Assembly: GCA_023249375.1 (NCBI GenBank)
Contig: JAHFCT010000003.1
Coordinates: 23,979 to 87,978 of the forward strand
From: Gemmatimonadota bacterium
GTDB lineage: Bacteria; Gemmatimonadota; Gemmatimonadetes; Gemmatimonadales; Gemmatimonadaceae
DNA: 64,000 nt
Direction: 5' to 3'
Part shown: positions 52,349 to 60,444 of the stretch, one piece after another
Layout: each line of letters opens with the position of its first letter
Position numbering within the stretch: position 1 is the first letter of the stretch
The notes under the pieces: generated by a model
Seen by the model: only the letters and a program-made list of their open reading frames with translations
Told to the model about the DNA's origin: nothing
The model's database searches: none
Program-made: the position numbers and the translations under genes

Positions 52349-52527
52349 GCCACAACGCTACTGCGCCGGCGGCGCGGGCGGGAGCGCGTGATGCGGTCGC
52401 CGTCGTCCACGAATGGACGCCTCCACGGAGCCGTCGGGGGGACGCTCCCATCACACGGACTTCCGAGGTAGCTTTCGCTCGTTAGCGCGGCCGCCCGGGC
52501 CGCCTGCCGGCCCCCGACGCCCCATCC
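52349..52527. other. Divergent region before the E1 gene
   Basis: About 180 bases between the NFACT-R gene and the E1 gene. TAGCTT at about 52468 could be a distant -10 box for the E1 gene. No repeat or RNA element was seen. Confidence 0.3.
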
Positions 52528-54639
52528 ATGGCTTCTTCGATCAAGACGGACCGCCGCGCGGCCCACGGACTGACACGCGACCAACTGCTGGCCGCGTATC
52601 GGACGATGCTTCTCTCGCGCCGGCTCGATGACAAGGAGATCCAGCTCAAGCGGCAGAACAAGATCTTCTTCCAGATCTCGGGCGCCGGACACGAAGCGGT
52701 GCTGACCGCCGCCGGACAGGTGTTCAAGGCAGGGCACGACTGGTTCTACACGTACTACCGCGATCGCGCACTCTGCCTGGCGCTCGGAATGACCGCCGCG
52801 GAAATGCTCTACAGCGCCGTGGGTGCCGCCGCCGATCCCAACTCGGGCGGGCGCCAGATGCCGTCCCACTGGGGCCACAAAGCGCTTAACATCGTCTCGG
52901 CCTCGTCGCCGACGGGCACGCAGTTCCTGCAAGGTGTTGGCGCCGCCGAAGGTTCCATGCGCGCCAAGCTGATGGGGATCACCGACGGCTTCGCGGGCGA
53001 CGAAGTCGTATTTGTCTCCACCGGCGACGGCACCACATCGCAGGGCGAGTTCTGGGAGTCGATGAACACGGCGGCGAATCTCAAGCTGCCGGTGGTGTAT
53101 CTCGTTGAGGACAACGGCTACGCCATTTCGGTGCCGGTGGAAGTGAACACCGCCGGCGGTTCGATCTCGAAACTCGTCTCGTCATTCCCGGGGCTGTACA
53201 TCCAGGAAGTCGACGGCTGCGACTTCCTCGCCTCGCTCGATGCGATGAAGAAGGCCGTGGCGTATGCGCGCGCCCGCAAGGGTCCGGCGCTGGTGCACGC
53301 GCATGTGATCCGCCCGTACTCGCACTCGCTGTCGGACGACGAGGTGCTGTACAAACCTGCGCACGAACGTGAAGCCGAGTCGGCGCGCGATCCGGTCACG
53401 GTGTTTCCCAAGTGGCTCGTGGCGGAAGGGCACGCGACCGACGCGGACATCGCGAGCGTGCACGAGTCGGTGGACGCCGAAGTGCTCGCCGCAACAGACG
53501 ACGCGCTCACGCAGCCGCAGCCGGCCGCTGACACGGCGATGTGGGCGCTGTATTCGCCCGATGTGGACCCGACGAGCGCGGCGTTCGACACCGAGGATTC
53601 GCCGCAATTCACCGGCGAACCGACGACGATGGTCGACCTCATCAACTCGGCCATGCGCGAAGAGATGCGGCGCAATCCGCGCATCGTCGCCTTTGGCGAA
53701 GACGTGGCCGACGTGTCGCGCGAGCAGTATCTGGGCAAGGTGAAGGGCAAGGGCGGCGTCTTCAAGGCGACGCACGGCCTGCAGACGGAGTTTGGCAGCG
53801 CGCGCGTGTTCAACACGCCGCTCGCCGAGGCGAACATCATTGGGCGCGCGATTGGGCTGGCGCATCGCGGTTTCAAGCCGGTCGTCGAGATCCAGTTCTT
53901 CGATTACATCTGGACCGCGTACATGCAGCTGCGCGACGAACTGGCAACGATGCGCTGGCGTTCGAGCAACGCGTTCAGCTCGCCGGTGGTGGTGCGCACG
54001 ACATACGGCGGCTACATCCGCGGCGCCATTTACCACTCGCAGACCGGTGCGTCGCTCTTTACGCACTGTCCCGGGCTGCGCGTCGTCTGCCCGAGCACCG
54101 CGCTCGACGCCAATGGGCTGCTCCGTACGGCGATTCGCTGCGACGACCCCGTAATCTTCCTCGAGCACAAGCATCTGTACCGGCAGACGTACAACAAGGG
54201 AAAGAACCCCGGCCCCGATTACATGATTCCCTTCGGCAAGGCCAAAGTGCTGCGCGAAGGGTCGGATATCACCGTCGTGACGTACGGCGCGACGGTGCAG
54301 CGCGCGCTGGCCGCGGCCAATCAGGCGGCGGACGCCGGCGGCCCGAGCGTGGAAGTGATTGACCTGCGCACGTTGTCGCCGTGGGATCAGGAGACCGTCT
54401 TCGCGTCGGTGAAGAAGACGGGCCGCGCGATTGTGGCGTACGAAGATTCGATATCGTGGGGCTACGGCGCGGAGATCGCGGCGCGCATTGCCGACGATTG
54501 CTTTGCGTGGCTGGATGCGCCGGTGCGGCGCGTGGCGTCGCAGGATGTGTGGGTGGGGTACGCGCCGCAGCTCGAGGATGCGACGTTGCCGCAGACGTCG
54601 ACGTTTCTGGAGGCGTATGCTGAGATCATGCGGTATTGA
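52528..54639 (+). CDS. Fused alpha-beta E1 2-oxoacid dehydrogenase
   Basis: A 703-residue protein that joins both E1 subunits of a branched-chain or pyruvate-type 2-oxoacid dehydrogenase complex. The alpha half (residues 15-330) has the ThDP motif [13 protein letters not shown] to VEDNGYAIS. The beta half (from about 365) has [22 protein letters not shown] and the C-terminal transketolase domain ([11 protein letters not shown]). It oxidatively decarboxylates 2-oxoacids with an E2 partner; no E2 or E3 is in the window. A terminator follows. Confidence 0.92.
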   Translation: MASSIKTDRRAAHGLTRDQLLAAYRTMLLSRRLDDKEIQLKRQNKIFFQISGAGHEAVLTAAGQVFKAGHDWFYTYYRDRALCLALGMTAAEMLYSAVGAAADPNSGGRQMPSHWGHKALNIVSASSPTGTQFLQGVGAAEGSMRAKLMGITDGFAGDEVVFVSTGDGTTSQGEFWESMNTAANLKLPVVYLVEDNGYAISVPVEVNTAGGSISKLVSSFPGLYIQEVDGCDFLASLDAMKKAVAYARARKGPALVHAHVIRPYSHSLSDDEVLYKPAHEREAESARDPVTVFPKWLVAEGHATDADIASVHESVDAEVLAATDDALTQPQPAADTAMWALYSPDVDPTSAAFDTEDSPQFTGEPTTMVDLINSAMREEMRRNPRIVAFGEDVADVSREQYLGKVKGKGGVFKATHGLQTEFGSARVFNTPLAEANIIGRAIGLAHRGFKPVVEIQFFDYIWTAYMQLRDELATMRWRSSNAFSSPVVVRTTYGGYIRGAIYHSQTGASLFTHCPGLRVVCPSTALDANGLLRTAIRCDDPVIFLEHKHLYRQTYNKGKNPGPDYMIPFGKAKVLREGSDITVVTYGATVQRALAAANQAADAGGPSVEVIDLRTLSPWDQETVFASVKKTGRAIVAYEDSISWGYGAEIAARIADDCFAWLDAPVRRVASQDVWVGYAPQLEDATLPQTSTFLEAYAEIMRY

Positions 54640-54655
54640 GAGTTCTACTTCTTAC

Positions 54656-54690
54656 CACGGATGCGACGGATTGGACGGATTGGCACGGAT
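54656..54690 (+). repeat. Imperfect ACGGAT repeats
   Basis: CCACGGATGCGACGGATTGG then ACGGATTGGCACGGAT: four copies of ACGGAT spaced by three to five bases in the gap after the E1 gene. Similar short degenerate intergenic repeats occur in many bacterial genomes. Confidence 0.6.
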
Positions 54691-54708
54691 CAAGCAACAA
54701 CCTAATGA

Positions 54709-54735
54709 GGGGGCCTGCTGAGCAGGTCCCCTTTT
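54709..54735 (+). terminator. Intrinsic terminator after the E1 gene
   Basis: GGGGGCCTGC pairs with GCAGGTCCCC (10 pairs, one G-U) around TGA and is followed by TTTT. It lies about 70 bases after the E1 stop. Confidence 0.85.
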
Positions 54736-54777
54736 GTTGACTGATCCTTGCCAGCGTGTCGGTGACACAGCTGGGAA

Positions 54778-55647
54778 TTAGGGCTTTCGAGTGCCCGTCT
54801 GGATGCGTACGCCATTCGAGTCGAGCCACGCGCGCTGATGCGCTTCGGCGGTACGATCCTTCGCGCGCTGCGAGCGAAAGAGCGAGTCTACGTGGGCGCT
54901 GCGTTCGCGGCGCAGATCTTCCTGCCCCACGCGCTTGTACCCTGCTGGCGGCACGAACTTCATCGTGTCGATCGCGACGAGTGCCAAGCGCGTCGCGATC
55001 GAACTCGACTCCATTGACGGTCCGCCGGCGGCGTTGCGTATCACGGTCGTGGAGCGCAGCACGATCCCGCGTGGTCGCTCCTTCAAGTTCGGCGCGAGCG
55101 CCGTGTGGCGCATGGCCGCGGCAATCACAGGGTCCGTCTGGTCCATGGCCAGCCAGATCGTGGTCTCTTCGGACATGCGCGTCGTCGGCATTCCGAGCCC
55201 CTGGGTCACGTCGCGACGTCGCACCATCCGATAGCGCTGCGTGGCGTGTCCGAGAATCCTCTCTCCAGCGCCGAGTGCGGTCACGTCATATCTCGTGATG
55301 TTCATGAGGTGGCCCTTCGACCGCGCGACTGCCTCGCTGACCACGGAGTTCTGCACCCGGACGGTGCGCGTGCTCGGAATGACGACGAGTGACTCGGCGC
55401 CCGAGTCTCGACGAATCGAGTATGCGTCCTGGGGTTGTAGCGGAGCGCCGTGCCAGACACCGTCGATGCGCGACCGTTCGCCAACGACCCATCGAGTGGT
55501 ATGGCCGGCGTAGTAAAGCGGCGCGCCAGAGATGCGCACACCGTTTTCCGTGCTTGTGTTCTCGACCACCACGCCCGGCTGCGTGCCCTGCGCGGCGAGC
55601 ACGTGCGCCGCAGCGCATGCCGCGACCAACCAGGATACCCGGCGCAT
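54778..55647 (-). CDS. Secreted protein, tandem family member 3
   Basis: A 289-residue exported protein (signal 1-19, ending VLAAQ). It is strand-rich and shares with the two genes upstream a pattern of a signal, a short VVVENTSTENGV-type strand, a RILGHATQRYRMVRR-type segment (compare VLGHRTVKRE and IAGHRTRHFR) and a C-terminal TMKFVPPAGYKRV segment. The last 40 residues are charged. It may be a lipid- or ligand-binding beta protein like DUF4412 members; that is inference. Its start overlaps the upstream stop by one base. Confidence 0.65.
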   Translation of the reverse strand: MRRVSWLVAACAAAHVLAAQGTQPGVVVENTSTENGVRISGAPLYYAGHTTRWVVGERSRIDGVWHGAPLQPQDAYSIRRDSGAESLVVIPSTRTVRVQNSVVSEAVARSKGHLMNITRYDVTALGAGERILGHATQRYRMVRRRDVTQGLGMPTTRMSEETTIWLAMDQTDPVIAAAMRHTALAPNLKERPRGIVLRSTTVIRNAAGGPSMESSSIATRLALVAIDTMKFVPPAGYKRVGQEDLRRERSAHVDSLFRSQRAKDRTAEAHQRAWLDSNGVRIQTGTRKP

Positions 55648-56609
55648 CAGTCTCTCGGTTTCTTCCGCGCGGGCACGGAATCGGTGACCACCGTGGCGTG
55701 CTCGCGCATCATCTGCCGCAGGCGCGCCGTGTCGCGCGGCATGGTTTGGAAGATCGAGTCACCGAAGTGCCGGGCGCGGGCGCGGTCTTTCGGATCAGGG
55801 CTGGCGAAAAGGCGTTTTATCTCCGCCAATGCCGCCTGCCTATTCTCCAAGTCCTTCACCGCGTCGATGCGCGCGAAGTTCGCCGGCACGGCAAAGAGCG
55901 AGGTGTCCGTGTTCTGGCGTCGCCAGACCAGCACTTCCGAGCTTCGCGCCACGTCGGCCGGAAGCTGGCCCGCCGATCTCGACTCGGTACGCAGCACCAT
56001 GCCTCGCGGGGCCCGCCCGGAGGCAGACGCCGCGCGACGCCAGGCGCGATACGCGGAAACGACGGAATCGGTCGTATCCGTCGCCTCCCACGTCGTGATC
56101 GTTGTCGTGACACGATGCGGCTTCGCACCACGCGCGGGCCCCCGCTCCATCATGCTGAACTGAGCTTCGCGCTTCACGGTCCTGTGGCCAAGCACCACTC
56201 CGCCGTCACCAAGGTCCTTCACGTGTCCCATGGTCACGTCGGAGAGATCCGGAATTTGCAATTGACCACGGGCCCGCAACGCCGAGAACGCGGAGCGATC
56301 AAGCATGCGCACCTGTCGCTTGGAGGGAATCACCTCGTACGACGCATTGTCGCCAGCGCGGATCAGCGTGTAGGCACCCGGTCCGAGCAGAGAGGAGGCG
56401 GCGCCTCCTTCGGTGCGGGAGAATCCCCCGGCTTCCCAGCGGCGGGTGACCTCGCCGCTCCGTGAGAGCACTGCCGCGCGCTCGCCAACGGGCGTGGATT
56501 GCGTGCGCGTTTCCGTATACCAGCCTGGGAGCGCGCTTTGCGCGACAAGGGAGCGCGACGCAACAACGGCGACCGCCATCCATCGCACAGCTCGTTTCAT
56601 CGTTGCCAT
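55647..56609 (-). CDS. Secreted protein, tandem family member 2
   Basis: A 320-residue exported protein (signal ending SLVAQS). It shares the family pattern: a YTLIRAGDNASYEVIPSKR stretch, DLGDGGVVLGHRTVKREAQF, a strand pair TTTITTWEAT and an end LFAVPANFARID. The C-terminal 90 residues are charged and helical. No catalytic residues stand out. It overlaps the member at 54778-55647 by one base and lies 39 bases after the upstream member, so the three probably form one transcript. Confidence 0.65.
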   Translation of the reverse strand: MATMKRAVRWMAVAVVASRSLVAQSALPGWYTETRTQSTPVGERAAVLSRSGEVTRRWEAGGFSRTEGGAASSLLGPGAYTLIRAGDNASYEVIPSKRQVRMLDRSAFSALRARGQLQIPDLSDVTMGHVKDLGDGGVVLGHRTVKREAQFSMMERGPARGAKPHRVTTTITTWEATDTTDSVVSAYRAWRRAASASGRAPRGMVLRTESRSAGQLPADVARSSEVLVWRRQNTDTSLFAVPANFARIDAVKDLENRQAALAEIKRLFASPDPKDRARARHFGDSIFQTMPRDTARLRQMMREHATVVTDSVPARKKPRD

Positions 56610-56648
56610 GTTTGCTCGATCAGGTGTGGCATCGGGAGGGTCGCGTGC

Positions 56649-57539
56649 TCACGGCTTCTTCTTGCGCAGGGTGTCCGCCGGCCCGAACAGCGAATCGCGC
56701 ATTGCCCGCCGGCGCTCGGCCATCCCCGGAACAATCGCGTCCACGTTGCGCGTGATGCTGTCGACCTGCGCACGCATCGCGCGCATTTGGTCGAACAGGT
56801 TGACGCGTTGGAAGTCGGCAGGAACGACGAAAAGCGCCGTATCGATGGCTGCCGGCGTGATGGAGATGACTTCAGTCGTCAGGACCATCTCCGCCCCACG
56901 CGTGCCGAGGCGGGTGTGAATCTCCGATCGCAGCGTCACATCGTGCGTCGGCGACGGCGCCACGGTGCCGCGCACTCTCTCGAAGAGTGAGTGTTCCATC
57001 GCGCCCAGGTCGGCGAGTTCGGCGGTCACGTAGGTGTCGCTTATCGATTCCGTTGGCACCTGCGCCTGCGCCGCATCACTTGCGCTGCGCAGGCTCGACA
57101 GGTTCAACGCGATGATCCGCGAGGAACGAAAGTGACGCGTTCGATGGCCGGCGATAGTTGGGCCGTCGCCCAGGTCCTCGCGGGCGCGAGCAGCGGTGTC
57201 CACGGTGGCATGCAGCGCGAGGTCGGCCTGGAGGTCGGCAGGGACCATCGACATGACGCGAATGCTCTTCTTCGCCGGCTGGACCATGAGCATGGCGCGT
57301 TCACCGGCCAGCATCAACGTGTACTCACCCGCGTTGATTCCATCCTGAAAATCGGTGCGCGCTTTGCCGTTCGTCGAGTACGTGCGGATGTGCTGTACGC
57401 GCGTCATGTCCGGTACACCCATCCCCTTCTGCGTCGATGTCATCTGCGTCTCGACGACGAAGCCGGGCACGGTTCCCTGCGCCGAAAGGCGCGGCGCCAC
57501 TGCACTGAGAGCGACCAGAAGTCCAAGAACAGTTCTCAT
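56649..57539 (-). CDS. Secreted protein, tandem family member 1
   Basis: A 296-residue exported protein (signal 1-20, ending RLSAQ). The sequence has TPGFVVETQMTST-like opening strands, EYTLMLAGERAMLMVQPAKK, DLGDGPTIAGHRTRHFRSSR and ALFVVPADFQRVN, matching the two following genes. These resemble DUF4412-type proteins that bind hydrophobic ligands, but a direct family match was not made. The ATG at 57539 is preferred over the in-frame ATG at 57560 because of the signal peptide. It is the first gene of the set. Confidence 0.65.
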   Translation of the reverse strand: MRTVLGLLVALSAVAPRLSAQGTVPGFVVETQMTSTQKGMGVPDMTRVQHIRTYSTNGKARTDFQDGINAGEYTLMLAGERAMLMVQPAKKSIRVMSMVPADLQADLALHATVDTAARAREDLGDGPTIAGHRTRHFRSSRIIALNLSSLRSASDAAQAQVPTESISDTYVTAELADLGAMEHSLFERVRGTVAPSPTHDVTLRSEIHTRLGTRGAEMVLTTEVISITPAAIDTALFVVPADFQRVNLFDQMRAMRAQVDSITRNVDAIVPGMAERRRAMRDSLFGPADTLRKKKP

Positions 57540-57673
57540 GCTACGTAACCTACTGTTCATCGGGCTGCGCGACAGTGCAGTGTGTGCGCATCGGCTGAAC
57601 GGCGCGCCGATGGCGCGACCTCACCGCAGCAAGCGCGCGACTACGCTGCGGTGATCGCGCGAATGCCTCGCCT

Positions 57674-59290
57674 CTACGGCGCGATCGCCTCGTACACGAC
57701 CTTTCCACCCACAATCGTCCGCACGATCTTCGCGTCGCGGATCGTCTCGGGCGCGATCTTCGTCAGATCCTTGTCGATCATCGTGAGGTCGGCCAGCATC
57801 CCCTTCTTGATGACGCCGCGCGTGTCGTCGGTGAAGCCGGCGTAGGCGCCGCCCGTGGTGTACGCGCGCAACGCGTCTTCCACCGTGATCTTCTGCTCGG
57901 GCACCCAGCCGCCGGGGCGCTTCTCGTCGAGCGTGCGGCGCGTCACCGCGGCGTAGATCCCCATCAGCGGCGTCGGCGGTGCCACAAACCAGTCGCTGCC
58001 GAACGCCACCTTCGCCTTGCTGTCGATCAAACTCTTGAACGCGTACGTCCCCTTGGCGCGCTCGGGGCCAATCACCTTGTCCACCCAGCGCCCATCATCG
58101 ATGGCGTGGTACGGCTGCATCGACGGAATCACGCCGAGTGCGCCAAAGCGCGGCATGTCGGCCGGCGCGATGTGCTGCGCGTGCTCGATGCGGAACCGCC
58201 GGTCGCGTGGACCGTTCTCCTTGGCGACGCGCTCGAAGATGTCGAGCTGCGTGCGAATGGCGCGGTCGCCGATGGCATGCACGATCACCTGCAGGCCGGC
58301 CTTGTCGGCGGCCGAGGTCCACGCATACAAGTTCTCGGGGGTGTTCACCATCAGCCCGCGGTCGTTGGGCGCGTCGGTGAACGGCTCGAGCATGGCCGCA
58401 GTGTGCGACCCAATCGATCCGTCCACAAAACCCTTGAGCCCGCCGATGCGCACCCACTCGTCGCCGTGGCCACGCGCCTGCACGGTGTCGGCGAGGCGCT
58501 TCCATCCCCACAGCGGCACCGCCGCATAAATGCGAGTCGTCAGCACCCCGGCCTTGTGCGCGCGCTCGAATGCGGCGAGATCGCCCCACGTCCCCATGTT
58601 GTGCACCGCGGTGACGCCCTGCGCATTCACGTACGACATCGCCGCCCGCAGTGCACGGTCGGTGAGCACGTCGCTCGGCTCAGGCACGGCGCGCCAGACC
58701 GCGCTCGTCGCGTTGTCCTTGAAGATCCCCGTTGGCTCGCCCGCCGCGTCGCGCACAATCGTCCCGCCCTCGACGTCCTTCACCGCGCGCGTCACGCCGG
58801 CGGCCTTGAGTGCCGCCGAGTTGGCGAGATGCATGTGCCCGTCGAGCCGGTTGATCCAGACGGGGTTATTCGGCGTGACGGAATCGATCCACTGCCGCGT
58901 GGGGAGTTCCCCGCCCCAGTTCTCGTGATCCCAGTCGCCGTTCAGGATCCATGCGCCGGTAGGCAACGTCTTGGCGTAGTCCCCGATGCGCTGGATGAAC
59001 TCCGCTTTCGTCTTGGCGTCGCGGAGCTTCACCGAGCCCAGCGCAAAGCCGCCATCGATGAAGTGGACGTGTGCGTCGGTGAAGCCGGGAACGACCATCG
59101 CCCCGTGCGCGTCGATGACGCGCGCCTTGGCGCCGGCGAGCTTGCGGATCTCGGCGCTGGATCCGACCGCCGCGATGTGCACTCCGTCGACGGCGACCGC
59201 ATCGGCCCACGGACGGCGCGCGTCGCCGGTCCAGACGCGCGCATTGACGATGGCAAGGCTGATCACGGCAGTCTGGGCTAGCGGGTGCAT
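57674..59290 (-). CDS. Exported amidohydrolase (YtcJ-like)
   Basis: A 538-residue metal-dependent amidohydrolase. After a short signal-like start (ISLAIVNARVWTGD) the first metal site is PGFTDAHVHFIDGGF; further ligands sit in HAIGDRAIRTQ, RIEHAQHIAP and GSDWFVAPPT. The order and the WINRLDGHMHLAN segment match the YtcJ-like family. The substrate is unknown; many members hydrolyse N-acyl or cyclic amides. It is followed after 7 bases by a small unknown gene upstream on the same strand. Confidence 0.9.
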   Translation of the reverse strand: MHPLAQTAVISLAIVNARVWTGDARRPWADAVAVDGVHIAAVGSSAEIRKLAGAKARVIDAHGAMVVPGFTDAHVHFIDGGFALGSVKLRDAKTKAEFIQRIGDYAKTLPTGAWILNGDWDHENWGGELPTRQWIDSVTPNNPVWINRLDGHMHLANSAALKAAGVTRAVKDVEGGTIVRDAAGEPTGIFKDNATSAVWRAVPEPSDVLTDRALRAAMSYVNAQGVTAVHNMGTWGDLAAFERAHKAGVLTTRIYAAVPLWGWKRLADTVQARGHGDEWVRIGGLKGFVDGSIGSHTAAMLEPFTDAPNDRGLMVNTPENLYAWTSAADKAGLQVIVHAIGDRAIRTQLDIFERVAKENGPRDRRFRIEHAQHIAPADMPRFGALGVIPSMQPYHAIDDGRWVDKVIGPERAKGTYAFKSLIDSKAKVAFGSDWFVAPPTPLMGIYAAVTRRTLDEKRPGGWVPEQKITVEDALRAYTTGGAYAGFTDDTRGVIKKGMLADLTMIDKDLTKIAPETIRDAKIVRTIVGGKVVYEAIAP

Positions 59291-59297
59291 GGGCGCC

Positions 59298-59615
59298 TCA
59301 GCGGCGCTCGATGGCGTCGCGTACGTCGAGGAGAATTTCGAAGTAGAGCTGTTCGCGGCGATACGAGAAGTCGAGCGCCTTCATCTGCGCTTCGTCCTCG
59401 GTGGTCTTGGCGCGCTCGAACGCCTCGCGGTACATGTCATCGAGGTTGGCGAGGATACGTTCGCGGGAACGGGACATGCGAAGATTCTCCAGGGCCACGG
59501 GCGTCAGCCGCGGCGGGTCAGTGGTCACGACGGGAGCCGGTGCCGCTCCGCCCTCGAGAAAGAGGCGGCGGGCGACGCCGAGCAGTTGATTGCGTGCGTT
59601 AAACGGATCAGCCAT
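59298..59615 (-). CDS. Small helical protein of unknown function
   Basis: A 105-residue protein with an N-terminal FNARNQLLGVARRLFLEGG and a charged helical body (RSRERILANLDDMYREAFER, LYFEILLDVRDAIERR). No signal or known domain is seen. It may be a small regulator or partner. It lies just upstream of the amidohydrolase, 7 bases away, and could be co-transcribed with it. The ATG at 59615 is preferred; the frame extends upstream to 59636. Confidence 0.6.
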   Translation of the reverse strand: MADPFNARNQLLGVARRLFLEGGAAPAPVVTTDPPRLTPVALENLRMSRSRERILANLDDMYREAFERAKTTEDEAQMKALDFSYRREQLYFEILLDVRDAIERR

Positions 59616-59674
59616 GGATGACGTGCATAATCGCACGGCAACGCCCGTGGGCGAAAGGGACGGGCCGCCGGCGG

Positions 59675-59959
59675 CTACAGCGGCGGACGCTGCGCGAGCA
59701 GCCGGGCGACCGCCGCGTCTTCCTCGACAAACGGCAGGAGGGCCGCCACGACGCCCTGCTCCGAATCGGCCTCAACGGCCATCAGCGGCGGCGGCTGCCG
59801 GCGTGAGTCGATGGAGCGCGGACCCGAGTTTCGGCGGTCCACTTCGATGACGGCGCGCACGGGCGTGCCGTCTTGAGGCGTCAGTCTCCGAATGCGGACT
59901 GTCGCTCCTTCTGGCATTACCCGTTCGTACAGAACATCAGACACGCGTTCTCCCGTCAT
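59675..59959 (-). CDS. Small protein of unknown function
   Basis: A 94-residue protein starting MTGERVSDVLYERV with a strand-rich middle (ATVRIRRL, VRAVIEVDRR) and a helical end VAALLPFVEEDAAVARLLAQ. No signal or known domain. The ATG at 59959 is preferred to the GTG two codons upstream. It lies 60 bases from the next gene on the same strand. Confidence 0.55.
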   Translation of the reverse strand: MTGERVSDVLYERVMPEGATVRIRRLTPQDGTPVRAVIEVDRRNSGPRSIDSRRQPPPLMAVEADSEQGVVAALLPFVEEDAAVARLLAQRPPL

Positions 59960-60007
59960 CGGCACCCCGGACTATATCTGCCCTCACCTCGCCCCCACCG
60001 CAAGCCG

Positions 60008-60355
60008 TCATGTGCGATCGGGGGGCGTCATCCAATGAAATGCCGCCGCGGCCACCGGACGCCCATCGCGCAGGTGCTCCACGACAATGCGCTCGAGCAG
60101 CTCGGGCGTGACTCCACCGTACCAGACGCCTTCAGGGTAGACCGCCACGATGGGACCGCCGGCGCAGACGCCAAGACACGGCGCCTCGCTTCGTTTGACC
60201 CGGTGCGGACCGAACAGGAGCTCTTCCCGCTGCAGCAGCGCCGCGAGTCGCGCGTACAAGGCGCGTCCTCGCCGCTCCGCGGAGCAGTACCCGCCCGTGC
60301 AGACGAGCACGTGGCGCACATAGGGTTCCATCACGGGAGGCTGGTCGTCGTGCAT
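60008..60355 (-). CDS. Thioredoxin-like [2Fe-2S] ferredoxin
   Basis: A 115-residue protein of the thioredoxin-like [2Fe-2S] family (as in NuoE and shethna-type ferredoxins). Cluster cysteines are in [10 protein letters not shown] and, later, [17 protein letters not shown]. It is likely a small electron carrier. A TACATT box lies about 20 bases before the ATG. A second, related protein lies beyond the M16 peptidase gene; the two are about 35% alike by eye. Confidence 0.88.
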   Translation of the reverse strand: MHDDQPPVMEPYVRHVLVCTGGYCSAERRGRALYARLAALLQREELLFGPHRVKRSEAPCLGVCAGGPIVAVYPEGVWYGGVTPELLERIVVEHLRDGRPVAAAAFHWMTPPDRT

Positions 60356-60444
60356 CGCGGGGCGTGGGCGGTGGTCTTGTAATGTAAGACTGTGCGGCGC
60401 GCCTGCGGCTTGCCCGGCGATGCGCCCTCACCCATCGTCCTCTG

